In this document: in pieces, positions 17,998 to 27,133 of the stretch
Layout: every line of letters begins with the position of its first letter
How positions within the stretch are numbered: the stretch's first letter is position 1
NCBI RefSeq assembly: GCF_014217335.1
Contig: NZ_CP060092.1
Location: 2,373,501-2,437,500, forward strand
Direction: 5' to 3'
Origin: Teredinibacter purpureus
GTDB taxonomy: Bacteria > Pseudomonadota > Gammaproteobacteria > Pseudomonadales > Cellvibrionaceae
DNA length: 64,000 bases
Position numbers and translations under genes: made by a program
Notes under the pieces: model-generated
The model's input: only the letters and a program-made list of their open reading frames with translations
Database searches by the model: none
What the model was told of the DNA's origin: nothing

Positions 17998-20900
17998 TTA
18001 GCCCTCATTGACTGCGGGAATACATTTTAGCAATGCCTGAAATGGGTGTTGTACTCGTTTTCCGTCCTCTCTTTTTATTTGACTTCTACATGAATATCCC
18101 GTGGCTAACAGTTGAGTGGTCTCAATATTGGCTACGGGTTTTTTCCAGCTCAAGGCATATATTTTTTTAGAGGTTTCCTGGTTGCGAGCTTCATGGCCGT
18201 AGGTGCCTGACATGCCGCAACAGCCTAACGATAAAATATCCAGCGTATGCCCTAGCGCTTCAAAAACCAGTTTCCATTGATCGCGTTCTTTTGTGGCATG
18301 GCTTTGCTCAATACAGTGCGGCATTAATGTAAAGGTTTGGCCTTGATCGGTGGCATGGGTTTGCAGGCGTTCTAGGTTTTGACTCAGCCATTCCTGTAGT
18401 AATAAAACATTGGGCGCACTGTGTTCGCTATCTTCATTTTGCAAGAATTTTGTATATTCGGCGCGATAGGTGTAGGTCATTGATGGGTCTACGCCGATCA
18501 AGGCAATTCCGGCATCAGAAAAACGATTGAGCATTTTTGAATTGCGGCGAGCGACGCGTGTAAACCAATTTAAGAACCCATGTACATGCAATGGTTTTCC
18601 GTTGGCTTTATAAGGGGCGATATAGGGCGTAAACCCAAGAGCGCGCAGTAATAATACAATATCTATAATTAAGGGCGTTTCGAAATAGCGTGTAAACGCA
18701 TCTTGTACAATGACAACGGTATTCGCTTTTTCGGCATCACTCATTCGATTGATCACGCGTATATCGGCTACTTCTATCGCGCGCTTTCGTAGCGATACGC
18801 GAGAAATTTGAGGGCCATCGATAAAACCTACCCACTTCTCTAATAGATACTTGATTGGCCTAGCACCCATAACCGTGTTGTAAACCAGTGGTAATTTCGC
18901 ACATACCGGCAATAGAAACTCCAGCGTGCCCACCAAATAATCTTTTAAGGGGCGTAAATAACGGGTGTGATACAGCGCAATAAAACGCGAGCGAAACTCG
19001 GGAACGTCAACTTTTATGGGGCACTGCCCAGCGCAGGCTTTACACGATAAACAGCCAGCCATTGCATCGTACACATCATGAGAAAAATCGTCTTTATTGC
19101 GATTACCAATGGCGTTGAACAGTTTGCCCGGAAAATGAGCGAGCGCCGAAAGGCCACTAGTATTTTTCAGCTCCTGCTGAGGCGTTACTTTTTGATCGGA
19201 TAACAATTTTAACCACGTGCGCACAAGGGAGGCACGGCCTTTAGGGGAGTGAATGCGGTCACGCGTCCCTTTCCATGAGGGGCACATGGCATCGTTGGGG
19301 TTCCAATTGTAGCAAGCACCGTTACCGTTGCAGTACACGGCTTCGCTAAAGCTCTTCCACGTGTCTGGCGCTATTTCGCGGTCATATTGCCCTCGTGTAG
19401 GCACTTCATTAATTTTTAGTAATTCTATTTCTGCAGAAGGCGTTGCAATTTTTCCAGGGTTAAGTTGGTTATACGGGTCGAAGGCGGCTTTTATGCGTTG
19501 CAGCTGTGGGTAGAGTTCACCAAAAAATTTAGGTGAATATTCAGAACGCACACCTTTGCCGTGCTCTCCCCACAAAAGGCCATGATACTGTTGGCATAAA
19601 TCGGCAACGCGATCGGATATTTCCCACGCCATTTCTTCTTGCTGAGGGTCTTTCATGTCGAGCGCGGGGCGAACATGTAATACGCCGGCATCCACATGGC
19701 CAAACATGCCGTATTCCAACTGATAGCCGTCAAGTATTTCACGAAATTCGAGAATAAAGTCGGCGAGATTTTCTGGTGGAACGGCGGTATCTTCTACAAA
19801 AGGAACGGGTCGTGCTTCACCTGCGGCGTTGCCAAGTAACCCCACCGCACGTTTGCGCATTGCCCAAATACGCTTTACGGCGTCATCGCCCCATGCGAGT
19901 GAGTAGCCAATGCGCCCTGTCGGTTTTATTTCTCCTTCATCGAAATCGGGTGTATTACTGCTATGCCCAATGGATTGTTTGAGGATGTGCGCGAGACGAT
20001 CAATACCGTCTTGTAATATTTGTTCCGTGTCGCCTGTAAATTCTACGAGATTAATACCCATAATGTTTTGAGTATTATCGTCGGTTAACCCGGTGGTGTT
20101 CGCATCGTCAAAGAAGGTTTCAACCTGATCCCAGATGAAATCGTTCATCGCTAAGGTGAGCACTTTTGAATCGATGGTTTCAATAGACGTAGGGTTAGCG
20201 CGCATAAGTTCGGTGGCGTCGCGTAATGAACTATTAAAGTCTGAGTACTTTACAATGACTAGTACCGAATGCTTTGGGATGGTGAGTAAATTCAGTTTTG
20301 CTTCGGCAACAAATCCGAGTGTTCCCTCGCTGCCACATAAAATATTGTTGAGGTTCAGCTTGCCGTTTTCGTCGCGAATATGGGCTAAATCGTAGCCGGT
20401 GAGACAACGGTTTAGCGGCGGAAATACTTCATCTATTAACGCGCCATGTTCTTGTTGAATGGCGTCTACAAGTCTATGGATGTTAGCGCAGCGATCACTA
20501 CCTTGGCTGAGAGCGTTAAATTCTTCCTCATCCAGTGCGCGGGTTTCGAGCGTTGAACCATCGGCGAGTATCGTTGTAAGTTCCAATACATGGTCGCGGG
20601 TTTTTCCGTATACACACGAACCTTGGCCGGACGCATCGGTGTTAATCATGCCGCCAATCGTGGCGCGGTTGCTGGTTGAAAGATCGGGCGCAAAGAATAG
20701 GCCGTGTGGTTTAAGTGCGGCGTTAAGCTGATCTTTAACAACACCGGATTGCACCCGTGCCCACTTTTCTTCTACGTTAATGTCGAGCACCGCATTCATG
20801 TGACGTGAGGTGTCGACCACAATGCCGTCGGTTAAGGACTGCCCGTTGGTACCAGTGCCGCCGCCACGAGCGGTGAGTACAATGCTTTTGTAGTCCGGCT

Positions 20901-21117
20901 CGCCGGCGAGCTTGGTTAGGGTAATGAGATCATTAATATCGCGCGGATGAACAATACCTTGTGGCAGCACTTGATACAGCGAGTTATCAGTGGCTAAGGA
21001 TAATCGATGCCCCATGTCAGAGACGATTTCGCCGGAAAACCCTTTGTTGGCCAGTGCTTCTAAAAAAACCAAGTACTGCGTTTGCTGGTCGTTGAACGGG
21101 GTTAATTTAGGGATCAT
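17998..21117 (-). CDS. ydiJ: FAD/4Fe-4S D-2-hydroxyacid (D-2-hydroxyglutarate) dehydrogenase, YdiJ family
   Basis: The 1039-residue protein combines four parts. These are an FAD_binding_4 domain (about 40-270, TARGGGTGTNGQSLTDG), an FAD-oxidase C domain (to about 540), a ferredoxin-like cluster CLSCKACAGQCP near residues 684-696, and a C-terminal CCG-type cysteine-rich segment GCCGMSGTYGHE near 965. Another Cys pair, CNGNGACYNWNPNDAMC, lies near 594. This order matches YdiJ (about 1018 residues), reported to oxidise D-2-hydroxyglutarate; other D-2-hydroxyacids cannot be excluded. ATG 21117 has AGGATAG 7 bp upstream and is preferred over 21150. Divergent from the globin gene. Confidence 0.88.
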   Translation of the reverse strand: MIPKLTPFNDQQTQYLVFLEALANKGFSGEIVSDMGHRLSLATDNSLYQVLPQGIVHPRDINDLITLTKLAGEPDYKSIVLTARGGGTGTNGQSLTDGIVVDTSRHMNAVLDINVEEKWARVQSGVVKDQLNAALKPHGLFFAPDLSTSNRATIGGMINTDASGQGSCVYGKTRDHVLELTTILADGSTLETRALDEEEFNALSQGSDRCANIHRLVDAIQQEHGALIDEVFPPLNRCLTGYDLAHIRDENGKLNLNNILCGSEGTLGFVAEAKLNLLTIPKHSVLVIVKYSDFNSSLRDATELMRANPTSIETIDSKVLTLAMNDFIWDQVETFFDDANTTGLTDDNTQNIMGINLVEFTGDTEQILQDGIDRLAHILKQSIGHSSNTPDFDEGEIKPTGRIGYSLAWGDDAVKRIWAMRKRAVGLLGNAAGEARPVPFVEDTAVPPENLADFILEFREILDGYQLEYGMFGHVDAGVLHVRPALDMKDPQQEEMAWEISDRVADLCQQYHGLLWGEHGKGVRSEYSPKFFGELYPQLQRIKAAFDPYNQLNPGKIATPSAEIELLKINEVPTRGQYDREIAPDTWKSFSEAVYCNGNGACYNWNPNDAMCPSWKGTRDRIHSPKGRASLVRTWLKLLSDQKVTPQQELKNTSGLSALAHFPGKLFNAIGNRNKDDFSHDVYDAMAGCLSCKACAGQCPIKVDVPEFRSRFIALYHTRYLRPLKDYLVGTLEFLLPVCAKLPLVYNTVMGARPIKYLLEKWVGFIDGPQISRVSLRKRAIEVADIRVINRMSDAEKANTVVIVQDAFTRYFETPLIIDIVLLLRALGFTPYIAPYKANGKPLHVHGFLNWFTRVARRNSKMLNRFSDAGIALIGVDPSMTYTYRAEYTKFLQNEDSEHSAPNVLLLQEWLSQNLERLQTHATDQGQTFTLMPHCIEQSHATKERDQWKLVFEALGHTLDILSLGCCGMSGTYGHEARNQETSKKIYALSWKKPVANIETTQLLATGYSCRSQIKREDGKRVQHPFQALLKCIPAVNEG

Positions 21118-21240
21118 AACAGCGCTATCCTGTGCCAGCGGCAATAACAAAGCTTCGCAGCTAGACTATAGTAAACATATGGTGAACGAGAGTGGCGCAT
21201 TTTAAACCCTTGTCAGGGCTGGGTCACCTGCAGGAGAAGA

Positions 21241-21639
21241 ATGAACGTCGTTGCGCAATTTAATGATAGTTTCGAACGAAATGTGTCTAATCATTTTGAG
21301 CTTTTTTTTCGCACGTTTTATAACCATTTCGAGGCGCTATCGCCGCAAATTAGCGCTGTATTTGCACACACCGTTGAATCCCGCCGACATGAAATGCTTG
21401 AAGATTCCATCTTGATGTTAATGAGTTGTTCTGCAGGTAAGGAAGCATCCGTCGAACTTAAGCATTTGGCGAGTTTTCATGCAAGGCAAGGGATTGATGT
21501 AAGGATGTACGACGATTGGTTTGAGGCGTTGATGCAAACGCTAACTGAACTTGATGATACGTTTTGCGATGCAGATAGACATGCCTGGCAGGAAATGCTG
21601 TTACCCGGTATAAGGTATATGAAGGATTATCATGAATAA
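21241..21639 (+). CDS. Single-domain globin
   Basis: The 132-residue protein fits a bacterial single-domain globin. Phe41 is at the CD1 position (ISAVFAHT), a polar E-helix follows (RRHEMLEDSILMLM), the proximal His80 lies in LKHLASFHARQGI, and LLPGIRYM ends helix H. It should bind haem and O2 or NO in the cytoplasm. The reductase domain of flavohaemoglobin is absent. AGGAG precedes the ATG. It is divergent from the D-2-hydroxyacid dehydrogenase and ends 4 bp before the convergent MOSC gene. An NO-detoxification link with the nearby nitrite reductase is only a guess from proximity. Confidence 0.8.
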   Translation: MNVVAQFNDSFERNVSNHFELFFRTFYNHFEALSPQISAVFAHTVESRRHEMLEDSILMLMSCSAGKEASVELKHLASFHARQGIDVRMYDDWFEALMQTLTELDDTFCDADRHAWQEMLLPGIRYMKDYHE

Positions 21640-21643
21640 GTGA

Positions 21644-22513
21644 CTACTGAATAACTTCCAACCTATCTCCCAGCTGTAACCCCCTCGCTCTTGCCTTTTC
21701 CGTACCGCCTTCTAATATCGCATTCATACCAAACGCGGGTGCTTTATTGCTCCCTGGCATGGGGTTGATGGCGGTTAGCTGTTTGAAAGGTACTGCATTA
21801 GGCAGGCGTTCGCTGGTGTCGGGGTTGAGTGTAATAATAGAGCAACGTTGGCATGGGTCTATCAGCGAAAACTCAAAGCCAGAGGCGTTGTGTCGAAGCG
21901 CCTTGACATGATGCTCTGCGAAGCCCGGTAATCCGCTGAAAACAATATTGGGCCTGAAGTGGCGTATGTCTACTTCCGGTAAGTGTTGAAGGCTCAGTGA
22001 AAGGTTTAACGCGTAGAGCGATAGTGCATTGGCCACAAGAAATGGCGCGGCATCGGCAAAGTGTGTGGCATCGGCACCAAATCGATCGGGGTAGCCTGGT
22101 AAACGTGGCACGCGTTTGTCAAAATAACCGAGGAAAAGGGGTTCGTCAGAATCTAGAGCGTTGGTCACCCATTCGTTGACTGCGGTGTGGGCAATAAAGG
22201 CCGTAGCCTCATCGCGCCATATATGAATAATTTGGGTGCGCGCGTCTTCTATGTCGGGGAGTGTTACGGGGCAGGGCGCAATGGCTTTATCAGCATCGTT
22301 AAAATATAAATTAAATCGTTTGCCATCACGTCGAATACGAATGAGGCCCAATCTTGGGTTTTTACGTTGGCTTAAAAACACGCCGTCTTTATTTAAAATA
22401 ACCCACTCACGATCACCCGAGATACCCTTCGCAGAAATTGAGCATTGAGCTAGGCCAACGCCGGCACAAGATTTAACCGGGTAGTGATACAAGCCTGTAA
22501 TCGTAACTTCCAC
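21644..22513 (-). CDS. MOSC domain protein (YcbX-like without ferredoxin domain)
   Basis: The N-terminal beta-barrel begins ITGLYHYPVKSCAGVGL, followed by GDREWVILNKDGVFLSQR. The C-terminal MOSC domain has the cysteine segment LIDPCQRCSIITLNPDTSERLP. YcbX and mARC proteins of this group are molybdenum-cofactor enzymes that reduce N-hydroxylated compounds. This 289-residue form lacks the C-terminal 2Fe-2S ferredoxin of E. coli YcbX, so electrons must come from a separate partner. Convergent with the globin gene. Confidence 0.85.
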   Translation of the reverse strand: MEVTITGLYHYPVKSCAGVGLAQCSISAKGISGDREWVILNKDGVFLSQRKNPRLGLIRIRRDGKRFNLYFNDADKAIAPCPVTLPDIEDARTQIIHIWRDEATAFIAHTAVNEWVTNALDSDEPLFLGYFDKRVPRLPGYPDRFGADATHFADAAPFLVANALSLYALNLSLSLQHLPEVDIRHFRPNIVFSGLPGFAEHHVKALRHNASGFEFSLIDPCQRCSIITLNPDTSERLPNAVPFKQLTAINPMPGSNKAPAFGMNAILEGGTEKARARGLQLGDRLEVIQ

Positions 22514-22589
22514 GTTCTACCTATTTTTACTTATCGACTTGCGCTGAATTGCAAAAGTACGCTTTGGGCACCTACCAATTACGGTAATG

Positions 22590-22880
22590 TTAAGGCTTTC
22601 TGTTCTCGAAAGCCGCTAATTGTGCTGCGGTGGCAGGCTTTTGGTGTTTCGCTTTCCAGTCATCATAGGGCATACCGTAGACTTTTTCGCGCGCTTGGTC
22701 GTAATCGACTTCAATCCCTTGCTCTTGTGCAGCCGCGGCGTACCACTTGGCGAGGCAGTTTCGACAAAATCCCGCAAGATTCATCAACTCAATATTTTGT
22801 ACGTCTTTGCGTGAGTCTAAATGTTTGAGTAGCTTCTGAAAGACCGCCGCTTCTATAGCGTTGTTCGTTGAATTGCTCAT
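22590..22880 (-). CDS. DUF1244 family protein
   Basis: The 96-residue cytoplasmic protein has the conserved block LMNLAGFCRNCLAKWY and YGMPYDDWKAKHQ, which mark DUF1244. The paired Cys (FCRNC) could bind metal, but the family function is not established. GAGGAAAC lies 5 bp before the ATG. It lies just upstream of the MOSC gene on the same strand, 76 bp away. Confidence 0.85.
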   Translation of the reverse strand: MSNSTNNAIEAAVFQKLLKHLDSRKDVQNIELMNLAGFCRNCLAKWYAAAAQEQGIEVDYDQAREKVYGMPYDDWKAKHQKPATAAQLAAFENRKP

Positions 22881-23073
22881 GGGAGGTTTCCTCTGCTAGC
22901 CAATATGGGCGTTGAGATTAACGCCATTTAAACAATTACGAAAGGGTAATAATACAATTAATTTGAACGACAGTCGCGCCCTGTATTGGTGCGATATTTT
23001 GGCTTGAACGACGCCTTATTGGGGTGAAAGCGATCGTTACGGACACGAGAGTGATTTCAAAGTGGGCGCGACC

Positions 23074-23088
23074 GCACCTTTATGGTGC
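23074..23088. promoter_or_regulatory. NtrC-type enhancer site
   Basis: GCACCTTTATGGTGC matches the NtrC pattern GCACC-N5-GGTGC, including the AT before GGTGC seen in the E. coli glnA sites. Its centre lies about 153 bp before the predicted sigma-54 start of cobA, a normal enhancer distance. Confidence 0.7.
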
Positions 23089-23207
23089 TTTATTATGCGG
23101 TAGTGGTGTCCAAAAAACAGTCTAGAATCCTTTGTTGTACGGTGGTGTGATTTTTAAGTCTTTGTATTTTATACATTTATTATATTTTTTCTGATTTTTT
23201 ATAGGTT

Positions 23208-23223
23208 TGGTTTCTTTTTTGCA
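23208..23223 (+). promoter_or_regulatory. Sigma-54 (-24/-12) promoter of the cobA-nirBD operon
   Basis: TGGTTTCTTTTTTGCA has GG and GC separated by exactly 10 bp, the invariant spacing of RpoN promoters, with TTGCA at -12. The predicted start is near 23234, 71 bp before the cobA ATG. Confidence 0.65.
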
Positions 23224-23304
23224 TTAGTCAATATGACTGGCGAGCAATGTGTCTCCTCCAAAACCAGTCTGGTGCAAATCTATTAAAAAATATGTGGCAA
23301 AACT

Positions 23305-24117
23305 ATGACTTATTCCACTCCCCAAAACCCTGCTATTCGGCCGCAGAGCACGAAAGTTGGAAAAGTTTGGTTGGTAGGCGCTGGCCCTGGCGACCCCGAC
23401 CTCCTTACGGTTAAGGCCTTGCGTGTAATACAGCAGGCAGACCTCATTCTTTTTGATAACTTGGTTAGTCAAGATATTCGTGCGCTATTCCCGCACGCCG
23501 TGCCGGCCTTCTACGTGGGTAAGCGTAAAGATGATCACAGTATTGCTCAACAAGACCTTAATGCCTTGTTATTAAAAAAGGCCAATCAGGGGCTGAGTGT
23601 TGTGCGCATAAAGGGCGGTGACCCTTTCGTATTTGGCCGTGGTGGTGAAGAGTTAATGGCTCTAATCCAGGCGGGAGTTGATGCCGAGGTTGTACCCGGT
23701 ATCACGTCGGCATCGGGTTGTACTACTGCCGCAGGAATACCGCTAACGCATCGCGGTGTTGCGCAAGGCTGTACCTTTGTTACAGCCCACGGAGAAACCG
23801 AATTACATTTGGATTGGCATTCACTCGCACATATTGGACATACACTGGTTTTCTATATGGGCGTGAGCCGAGCGCACGTAATTGTCAAAAATCTAATCGG
23901 TAATGGTTTGGCCGCTAATACGCCTGCCGCCATTATCGAAAATGGATGCCGCCCCGATCAGCGTGAAATTATTGGTCATTTGGGCGAGCTGAGCCAAATG
24001 GTAGAAAAGAATAAGGTCCAATCGCCCGCGCTAATTATAGTGGGCGAAGTTGTCAATCTTTCAAGCCAGCTTCGTGCAGTCCCCCAGATGGACATGTTGA
24101 ACAAGAGCTGTGCCTAA
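23305..24117 (+). CDS. cobA: Uroporphyrinogen-III C-methyltransferase
   Basis: SUMT methylates uroporphyrinogen III twice to give precorrin-2, the siroheme precursor. The signature VGAGPGDPDLLTVKALR begins near residue 27, followed by VVRIKGGDPFVFGRGGEE, VVPGITSASGC and GIPLTHRG, all classical. The 270-residue length indicates a methyltransferase alone, without the CysG oxidase/chelatase half, so precorrin-2 must be finished elsewhere. First gene of the nitrite assimilation operon, 28 bp before nirB. This fits siroheme supply for NirB. The ribosome site is weak. Confidence 0.93.
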   Translation: MTYSTPQNPAIRPQSTKVGKVWLVGAGPGDPDLLTVKALRVIQQADLILFDNLVSQDIRALFPHAVPAFYVGKRKDDHSIAQQDLNALLLKKANQGLSVVRIKGGDPFVFGRGGEELMALIQAGVDAEVVPGITSASGCTTAAGIPLTHRGVAQGCTFVTAHGETELHLDWHSLAHIGHTLVFYMGVSRAHVIVKNLIGNGLAANTPAAIIENGCRPDQREIIGHLGELSQMVEKNKVQSPALIIVGEVVNLSSQLRAVPQMDMLNKSCA

Positions 24118-24145
24118 GCACTGTAAGAATTTTTGAGGAAAAAAA

Positions 24146-26695
24146 ATGAGCAAGCAAAGAATTGTAGTCGTTGGTAACGGCATGGTGGGGCACAAGTTAA
24201 TTGATAACTTAATCAAACACGAAAATGCCGACCAATATGACGTTATCACGTTTTCGGAAGAGCCTCGTTTAGCCTATGACCGCGTGCAGTTAAGTGCGTA
24301 TTTTTCGGGGTCAACGGCTGACGATTTGATGCTAACGTCCGAAGCATATTACGAAGAAAATGGCGTTAAGTATGTGCTTAATGAAAAAGTTGTTGAGCTT
24401 AAAACCGCCGAAAATAAAGTTGTAACGGCGAGCGGTCGAGAAGAAAGTTACGATAAATTAGTGCTTGCGACGGGCTCCTTTCCGTTTGTCCCCCCTATCC
24501 CAGGAAAGGATCAACCGCACTGCCTAGTTTACCGCACCATAGAAGATTTAGAGGCCATTACCGCGTCTGCGAGTGAGAGCAAAGTTGGTGTTGTTGTGGG
24601 TGGCGGGTTGTTGGGTTTAGAAGCTGCAAATGCCTTGCAAAATTTAGGGTTAGAGGTGCATGTTGTTGAGTTTGCACCGCGACTGATGGCTGTACAGCTC
24701 GATGAAGGTGGTGGCGAATTACTTCGCAGTAAAATTTCCAGTTTAGGTGTGAATATCCATACTGAGAAAAACACACAAGATATTGTAGCGGGAGAAAATG
24801 CACGTTACAGAATGAATTTTGCTGATGGATCACATCTCGAAACGGATATGATTTTATTCTCGGCCGGTATTCGTCCACAGGATGAACTCGCACGCCAATA
24901 TGACATTGCTATCGGCGAACGAGGCGGGATTGTCATCGACAATAACTGTCAAACCTCTGTTGAAAACGTGTATGCGGTTGGTGAGTGCGCGCTCTGGGAA
25001 GGGCGGATTTATGGATTGGTTGCACCGGGTTATACCATGGCCAAAGTTGCCGTATCCCATATGACCGGTGGCCAAGAACAATTTACCGGTGCCGATATGA
25101 GCACCAAATTAAAACTGCTTGGCGTCGACGTGGCGAGTGTTGGTGATGCACAAGGACGTACGCCAGGCTGCTTAAGTTACGTTTATCAAGATGGCGTTAA
25201 CGGCGTGTATAAACGCATTATTGTGTCAGAAGATAAAACTCGCTTGCTAGGTGCCGTACTGGTTGGTGATGTAGAGGCCTATGGAACGCTTCAGCAAATG
25301 TGCGTCAACAGCATGGATTTACCTGAGACACCCGAAGCGCTTATTTTGCCGGCACTGGAAGGTGGAGCCGCATCAGCAGGAATGGGTGTTGATGCGTTGC
25401 CAGAAGGCGCGGTTATTTGTAGTTGTAACGATGTGACGAAAGGCCAGATTTGTTGTGCCGTACAAGACGGGGCTGCCACGATTGGTGATATTAAATCGGC
25501 CACAAAAGCGGGCACAAGTTGTGGTGGTTGTGTTGCGTTAGCCACGCAAGTTATGAACAGTGAACTGGAAAATCTTGGTGTAGAAGTTAACACCGATCTT
25601 TGCGAGCACTTTGCCCATACACGGCAAGAGCTACATCACATTGTACGCGTGGAAAAAATTAAAACGTTTGACGCGCTTATCGAAACACACGGTAAAGGTT
25701 TAGGCTGCGATATTTGTAAACCAACCGTCGGTTCAATTTTAGCGAGTTGCTGGAATGATTATGTGCTCGAGGATAATCATGCACCTCTGCAAGATACCAA
25801 TGATTATTTTATGGCGAACATGCAGAAAAACGGAACTTACTCGGTTGTGCCGCGCGTGCCAGGTGGTGAAATTACGCCTGATAAATTAATTGTATTGGGG
25901 CAGGTCGCTAAGACCTATAACTTGTATACCAAAATTACGGGCGGCCAGAGAATAGATTTGTTTGGTGCGCAGCAACATGAACTGCCTCTTATTTGGAAAG
26001 AACTTGTAGAGGCTGGTTTTGAAACCGGGCATGCCTACGGGAAATCGTTAAGAACCGTTAAATCCTGTGTGGGTAGTACATGGTGTCGTTACGGCATGCT
26101 CGACAGTGTGGGAATGGCCATACGTTTAGAAGATCGTTACAAAGGGCTGCGTTCTCCCCATAAAATAAAATTTGCCGTATCTGGTTGTACACGAGAGTGT
26201 GCCGAAGCGCAAAGTAAAGATATTGGCGTTATCGCAACAGAAACAGGGTGGAGTTTGTATACCTGCGGTAATGGGGGTATGAAACCACGTCATGGCGATT
26301 TGTTTGCAACAGGGCTCGATGATGACATGCTGATCAAATATATCGATCGTTTGTTGATGTTCTATGTTCGCACCGCTGACCGTTTACAGCGCACCTCTGT
26401 TTGGATGGACAATCTTGAAGGCGGTTTAGATTATCTAAAATCGGTTGTGGTTGACGATAAACTCAATGTTGCCAGCGAACTGGAAAATGAAATGAGCCAT
26501 GTGGTAGGGACGTATCAGTGCGAGTGGAAAACGACGCTTGAAAACCCAGAAAAGCTTAAACGCTTCCGTACGTTTGTGAACAGTGACGAAAAAGATAATA
26601 CCGTTGTTTTTGTAGAAGAGCGTGCGCAAATTCGCCCCGCTACTGAAGAAGAATTAATTAAATTTGTTGAATCTGAAGAGCCTGTATCAGCCTAG
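24146..26695 (+). CDS. nirB: NADH-dependent nitrite reductase, large subunit
   Basis: NirB reduces nitrite to ammonium with NAD(P)H in the cytoplasm. Its domains, in order, start with a pyridine-nucleotide-disulphide oxidoreductase (1-about 400, VVVGNGMVGHKLIDN, VVGGGLLGLEAANAL). A BFD-like 2Fe-2S domain follows (about 425-470, CSCND...CGGCV). The C-terminal NIR/SIR siroheme-4Fe-4S module (about 640-700) has ligands CVGSTWC and CTREC. The 849 residues compare with 847 in E. coli. GAGGA precedes the ATG. nirD follows after 11 bp. Confidence 0.96.
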   Translation: MSKQRIVVVGNGMVGHKLIDNLIKHENADQYDVITFSEEPRLAYDRVQLSAYFSGSTADDLMLTSEAYYEENGVKYVLNEKVVELKTAENKVVTASGREESYDKLVLATGSFPFVPPIPGKDQPHCLVYRTIEDLEAITASASESKVGVVVGGGLLGLEAANALQNLGLEVHVVEFAPRLMAVQLDEGGGELLRSKISSLGVNIHTEKNTQDIVAGENARYRMNFADGSHLETDMILFSAGIRPQDELARQYDIAIGERGGIVIDNNCQTSVENVYAVGECALWEGRIYGLVAPGYTMAKVAVSHMTGGQEQFTGADMSTKLKLLGVDVASVGDAQGRTPGCLSYVYQDGVNGVYKRIIVSEDKTRLLGAVLVGDVEAYGTLQQMCVNSMDLPETPEALILPALEGGAASAGMGVDALPEGAVICSCNDVTKGQICCAVQDGAATIGDIKSATKAGTSCGGCVALATQVMNSELENLGVEVNTDLCEHFAHTRQELHHIVRVEKIKTFDALIETHGKGLGCDICKPTVGSILASCWNDYVLEDNHAPLQDTNDYFMANMQKNGTYSVVPRVPGGEITPDKLIVLGQVAKTYNLYTKITGGQRIDLFGAQQHELPLIWKELVEAGFETGHAYGKSLRTVKSCVGSTWCRYGMLDSVGMAIRLEDRYKGLRSPHKIKFAVSGCTRECAEAQSKDIGVIATETGWSLYTCGNGGMKPRHGDLFATGLDDDMLIKYIDRLLMFYVRTADRLQRTSVWMDNLEGGLDYLKSVVVDDKLNVASELENEMSHVVGTYQCEWKTTLENPEKLKRFRTFVNSDEKDNTVVFVEERAQIRPATEEELIKFVESEEPVSA

Positions 26696-26706
26696 GAGAT
26701 TGCGTT

Positions 26707-27042
26707 ATGAGTACGACCGAATTGAACTGGGTATCGGTATGTGATGCCAATGATTTAACGCCATTCTTGGGTGTAAGAGCGCTGCTTGAAAAAGAGCAGG
26801 TGGCCATTTTTAAAGTGAAAGATGCGCTATATGCTGTAAATGCCATAGACCCGTTTACCAAAACGGCTATTTTGGCTCGGGGTATTGTAGGTGATTTACA
26901 GCAGCAAATAGTGGTTGCTTCGCCATTGTATAAACAGCATTTTAATTTAGAAACCGGTGTTTGCTTGGAAGATGAAACGGTAAGTGTTAAGACCTACTCG
27001 ATTCGTGAACAAGATGGAAAAATACAATTAGCGGCAGGATAA
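26707..27042 (+). CDS. nirD: NADH-dependent nitrite reductase, small subunit
   Basis: The 111-residue partner of NirB has a Rieske-like fold. Like E. coli NirD it lacks the Rieske Cys-His ligands: the loop positions read AIDPFTKTAILARG and VVASPLYKQHFNLETG, so no 2Fe-2S cluster is expected. C-terminal VCLEDETVSVKTYSIRE is characteristic. AGGAG precedes the start. It ends 91 bp before the molybdoenzyme gene, with a hairpin in the gap. Confidence 0.94.
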   Translation: MSTTELNWVSVCDANDLTPFLGVRALLEKEQVAIFKVKDALYAVNAIDPFTKTAILARGIVGDLQQQIVVASPLYKQHFNLETGVCLEDETVSVKTYSIREQDGKIQLAAG

Positions 27043-27080
27043 CGTCCGTACTTAATTGATCCGCTGACATGATAAACGAC

Positions 27081-27109
27081 AGCAGGAACGCCATAATGGG
27101 GTTCCTGCT
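27081..27109 (+). other. Intercistronic hairpin between nirD and the molybdoenzyme gene
   Basis: AGCAGGAAC (27081-27089) pairs exactly with GTTCCTGCT (27101-27109), and the inner CC-ATAAT-GG may extend the stem. No T-run follows; the next gene starts 24 bp later. It could be a processing or mRNA-stability element, or an attenuator that sets the downstream level. Confidence 0.55.
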
Positions 27110-27133
27110 AAATACACATGGGGGAACGACTTA

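Larger units (their letters stand above)
22881..23304. other. Regulatory region of the cobA-nirBD operon
   Basis: This 424-bp intergenic stretch separates the DUF1244 and cobA starts. It contains an NtrC-like site (23074-23088), a weaker one (GCCCTGTATTGGTGC, 22978-22992) and a -24/-12 promoter (23208-23223). A 6-bp inverted pair GACTGG/CCAGTC lies in the predicted leader (23235-23240, 23264-23269). It is very AT-rich between 23150 and 23220. Confidence 0.6.

Noticed and set aside
26707..27042. NirD as a Rieske iron-sulphur protein
   Set aside because: The Cys-His ligand pairs are missing, as in E. coli NirD.
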